A DNA stretch of 7,167 bases from an uncultured Flavobacteriales bacterium. Its GTDB lineage: Bacteria > Bacteroidota > Bacteroidia > Palsa-965. The stretch spans positions 1 to 7,167 of the forward strand of contig CAMLEF010000244.1 in NCBI GenBank assembly GCA_946478675.1, in the 5' to 3' direction. The notes beneath the pieces are model-generated. The model saw only the letters and a list, made by a program, of their open reading frames with translations. It had not been told where the DNA came from and did no database searches. The position numbers and the translations under genes were made by a program. This document shows positions 6,033-7,167 of the stretch, in pieces. Within the stretch, counting starts at the first letter, position 1, and the number at the start of each line of letters is the position of its first letter.

Positions 6033-7167
6033 TCAGCGGATGACGTTGACATGACCGATGTAACGATGAGAAATTCCATCAAGACCCTGCACCATGACGC
6101 GGTAGACGTACGTGTCTTCTTCCACCATAGTGCCTTTGTTGCGACCGTCCCAGCCTTTGTACGGATCATCGGAGCGGAACAGCATATTGCCCCAGCGATC
6201 GAAGATCAGCAGCTCGTATTTCGTTACGTAAGTCGGATCGCTGAACACCGGCGTAAACACGTCATTGCGTCCGTTGCCGTTCGGGGTAAATGCATTCGGG
6301 ATCCACACGAGCAGCTCGGGTGAAATAATCACTTCCGCATACGCCGTATCAGGACAAGCGCCGCCGGCGGCAGAAACGATCAGCATCACGTTGTACGATC
6401 CGGTGTCCGGGTAAACGAACGTCGGGTTTTGCATCGTCGAAGTATTGCTGCCGGCACCGAAATCCCAATACCATTCGGCAGGCCCGGCGGTCGACTGATC
6501 CGTGAAGATGATCGTCGGATCGCTCACCGTTGCGGGCTGCGGACCGAATGTGAATGCGGCCTGCGGACCAGGGATGACATGAATGTAATTCTGAATGGAA
6601 TCGGTGTAAACGCAACCCTGCGCGGAAGTCACCATCAGCGTGACGGTGTAGTCGCCCTGGTTCGGGTAGCAGTACTGCGGATTCTGCGTCGTGTCTGTTC
6701 CGCCATCGCCGAAATTCCAGCTCCATTGCGCAGCCGAGCTGTTTTGCACCGTCGACTGGTCCGCGAACGTAACGCAAAGCGGTGCGCATCCCGTAGTCGG
6801 CCCGGCGGTAAAGTTCACCTGCGGGAGATAAAAGACCTGTACGTTCTGCACGGCTGTGTCTTTGCATCCGATCGAATCAACAACAAGAAGCGTCACCGGG
6901 TAAGTGCCGGGCGTGTTGTAAACGTAAGTCGGAGAATTGATGTTTGAAGTATCGTTCGTGAGCGCCGGCAGGCCGAAATCCCAATGATACGTTACGATCG
7001 GGCCATTGGCAGCCGTCACCAGCGAGCTGTCGTTGAAATTCATCGGTGCGCCGGGGCAAACACCCGTAGCAGAGAATGCTGCTGTCGGTCCCGGGATGAC
7101 GTTAACGATGACATTACCGGTCGTTGTTTGTGCAGGACTACCGTTGTCGGTTCCGGAAATCGTAATC
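6033..7167 (-). CDS. PKD-repeat surface protein with type IX (type B) sorting domain, N-terminus beyond window
   Basis: The frame stays open through base 7166, so the Met codon at 7041-7043 is internal and the gene continues past the right edge; 377 C-terminal residues are visible. The first visible residues (ITISGTDNGSP) are the end of an Ig-like module. Three PKD domains follow at about residues 28-111, 116-198 and 202-282 of the fragment, with cores HWDFG, WNFGDGG and YWDFGAG. The C-terminus (284-377) is a type B sorting domain with IPNAFTPNGNGRND and LLIFDRWGNMLF, and ends VNVIR. PKD repeats usually form rigid extracellular stalks or binding modules; the sorting domain sends the protein through the type IX system to the surface. 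PKD1 and PKD2 carry likely disulfide Cys; PKD3 has a Cys only near its end (GACPD). The gene lies 48 bp upstream of a related gene and may be co-transcribed with it. The ligand is unknown. Confidence 0.93.
   Translation of the reverse strand, partial: ITISGTDNGSPAQTTTGNVIVNVIPGPTAAFSATGVCPGAPMNFNDSSLVTAANGPIVTYHWDFGLPALTNDTSNINSPTYVYNTPGTYPVTLLVVDSIGCKDTAVQNVQVFYLPQVNFTAGPTTGCAPLCVTFADQSTVQNSSAAQWSWNFGDGGTDTTQNPQYCYPNQGDYTVTLMVTSAQGCVYTDSIQNYIHVIPGPQAAFTFGPQPATVSDPTIIFTDQSTAGPAEWYWDFGAGSNTSTMQNPTFVYPDTGSYNVMLIVSAAGGACPDTAYAEVIISPELLVWIPNAFTPNGNGRNDVFTPVFSDPTYVTKYELLIFDRWGNMLFRSDDPYKGWDGRNKGTMVEEDTYVYRVMVQGLDGISHRYIGHVNVIR

Noticed and set aside
7041..7043. ATG as the start of the right-edge PKD gene
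   Set aside because: The same frame continues upstream to the window edge with Ig-like and PKD sequence, so this Met is internal (the WDFG core of PKD1 follows it).

Overview
The window looks like chromosomal DNA from a GC-rich member of the Bacteroidota, probably a gliding or surface-active lineage near Chitinophagales/Sphingobacteriales. The lineage call is inference. It rests on two adjacent secreted proteins with PKD domains and gliding-motility-type (type IX secretion, type B) C-terminal sorting domains, outer-membrane barrel proteins of Bacteroidota style, the absence of clear Shine-Dalgarno sequences, and promoter-like TAnnTTT elements. There are no tRNA or rRNA genes, no transposase and no CRISPR array.

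Left part (1-1152): a 7-bp tandem repeat array runs in from the left edge and decays, still in 7-bp register, almost to the start codon of purE (122-634, +). purE encodes the class I N5-carboxyaminoimidazole ribonucleotide mutase of purine synthesis. It converges on a small lipoprotein gene of unknown function (661-1152, -), with only 26 bp between the two stop codons.

Middle part (1153-4280): a 126-bp divergent intergenic region holds a second, degenerate heptad repeat and a possible promoter. It leads into a translationally coupled pair on the + strand. The first gene (1279-2094) encodes a PorV/PorQ-like outer-membrane barrel protein. The second (2091-4205) encodes a secreted protein with an N-terminal ComEA-like helix-hairpin-helix region followed by a long predicted beta-barrel. 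The pair ends in a very strong, nearly symmetrical hairpin (4209-4265) built from CGCAGAGG units. It has T-runs on both strands and probably terminates transcription from both sides.

Right part (4281-7167): two tandem genes on the - strand encode large modular cell-surface proteins. The downstream one is complete (567 aa: signal peptide, nidogen-like domain, Ig-like region, one PKD domain, type B sorting domain). The upstream one runs off the right edge and shows the end of an Ig-like module, three PKD domains and a type B sorting domain. Shared modules suggest the two are diverged paralogues or have exchanged domains. Both should be exported by Sec, carried across the outer membrane by the type IX system and used as adhesins or surface structural proteins.

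The least-explained item is the coupled barrel + helix-hairpin-helix-barrel pair. It could be an outer-membrane module that handles DNA or a protein partner, but the sequence alone does not prove a function.
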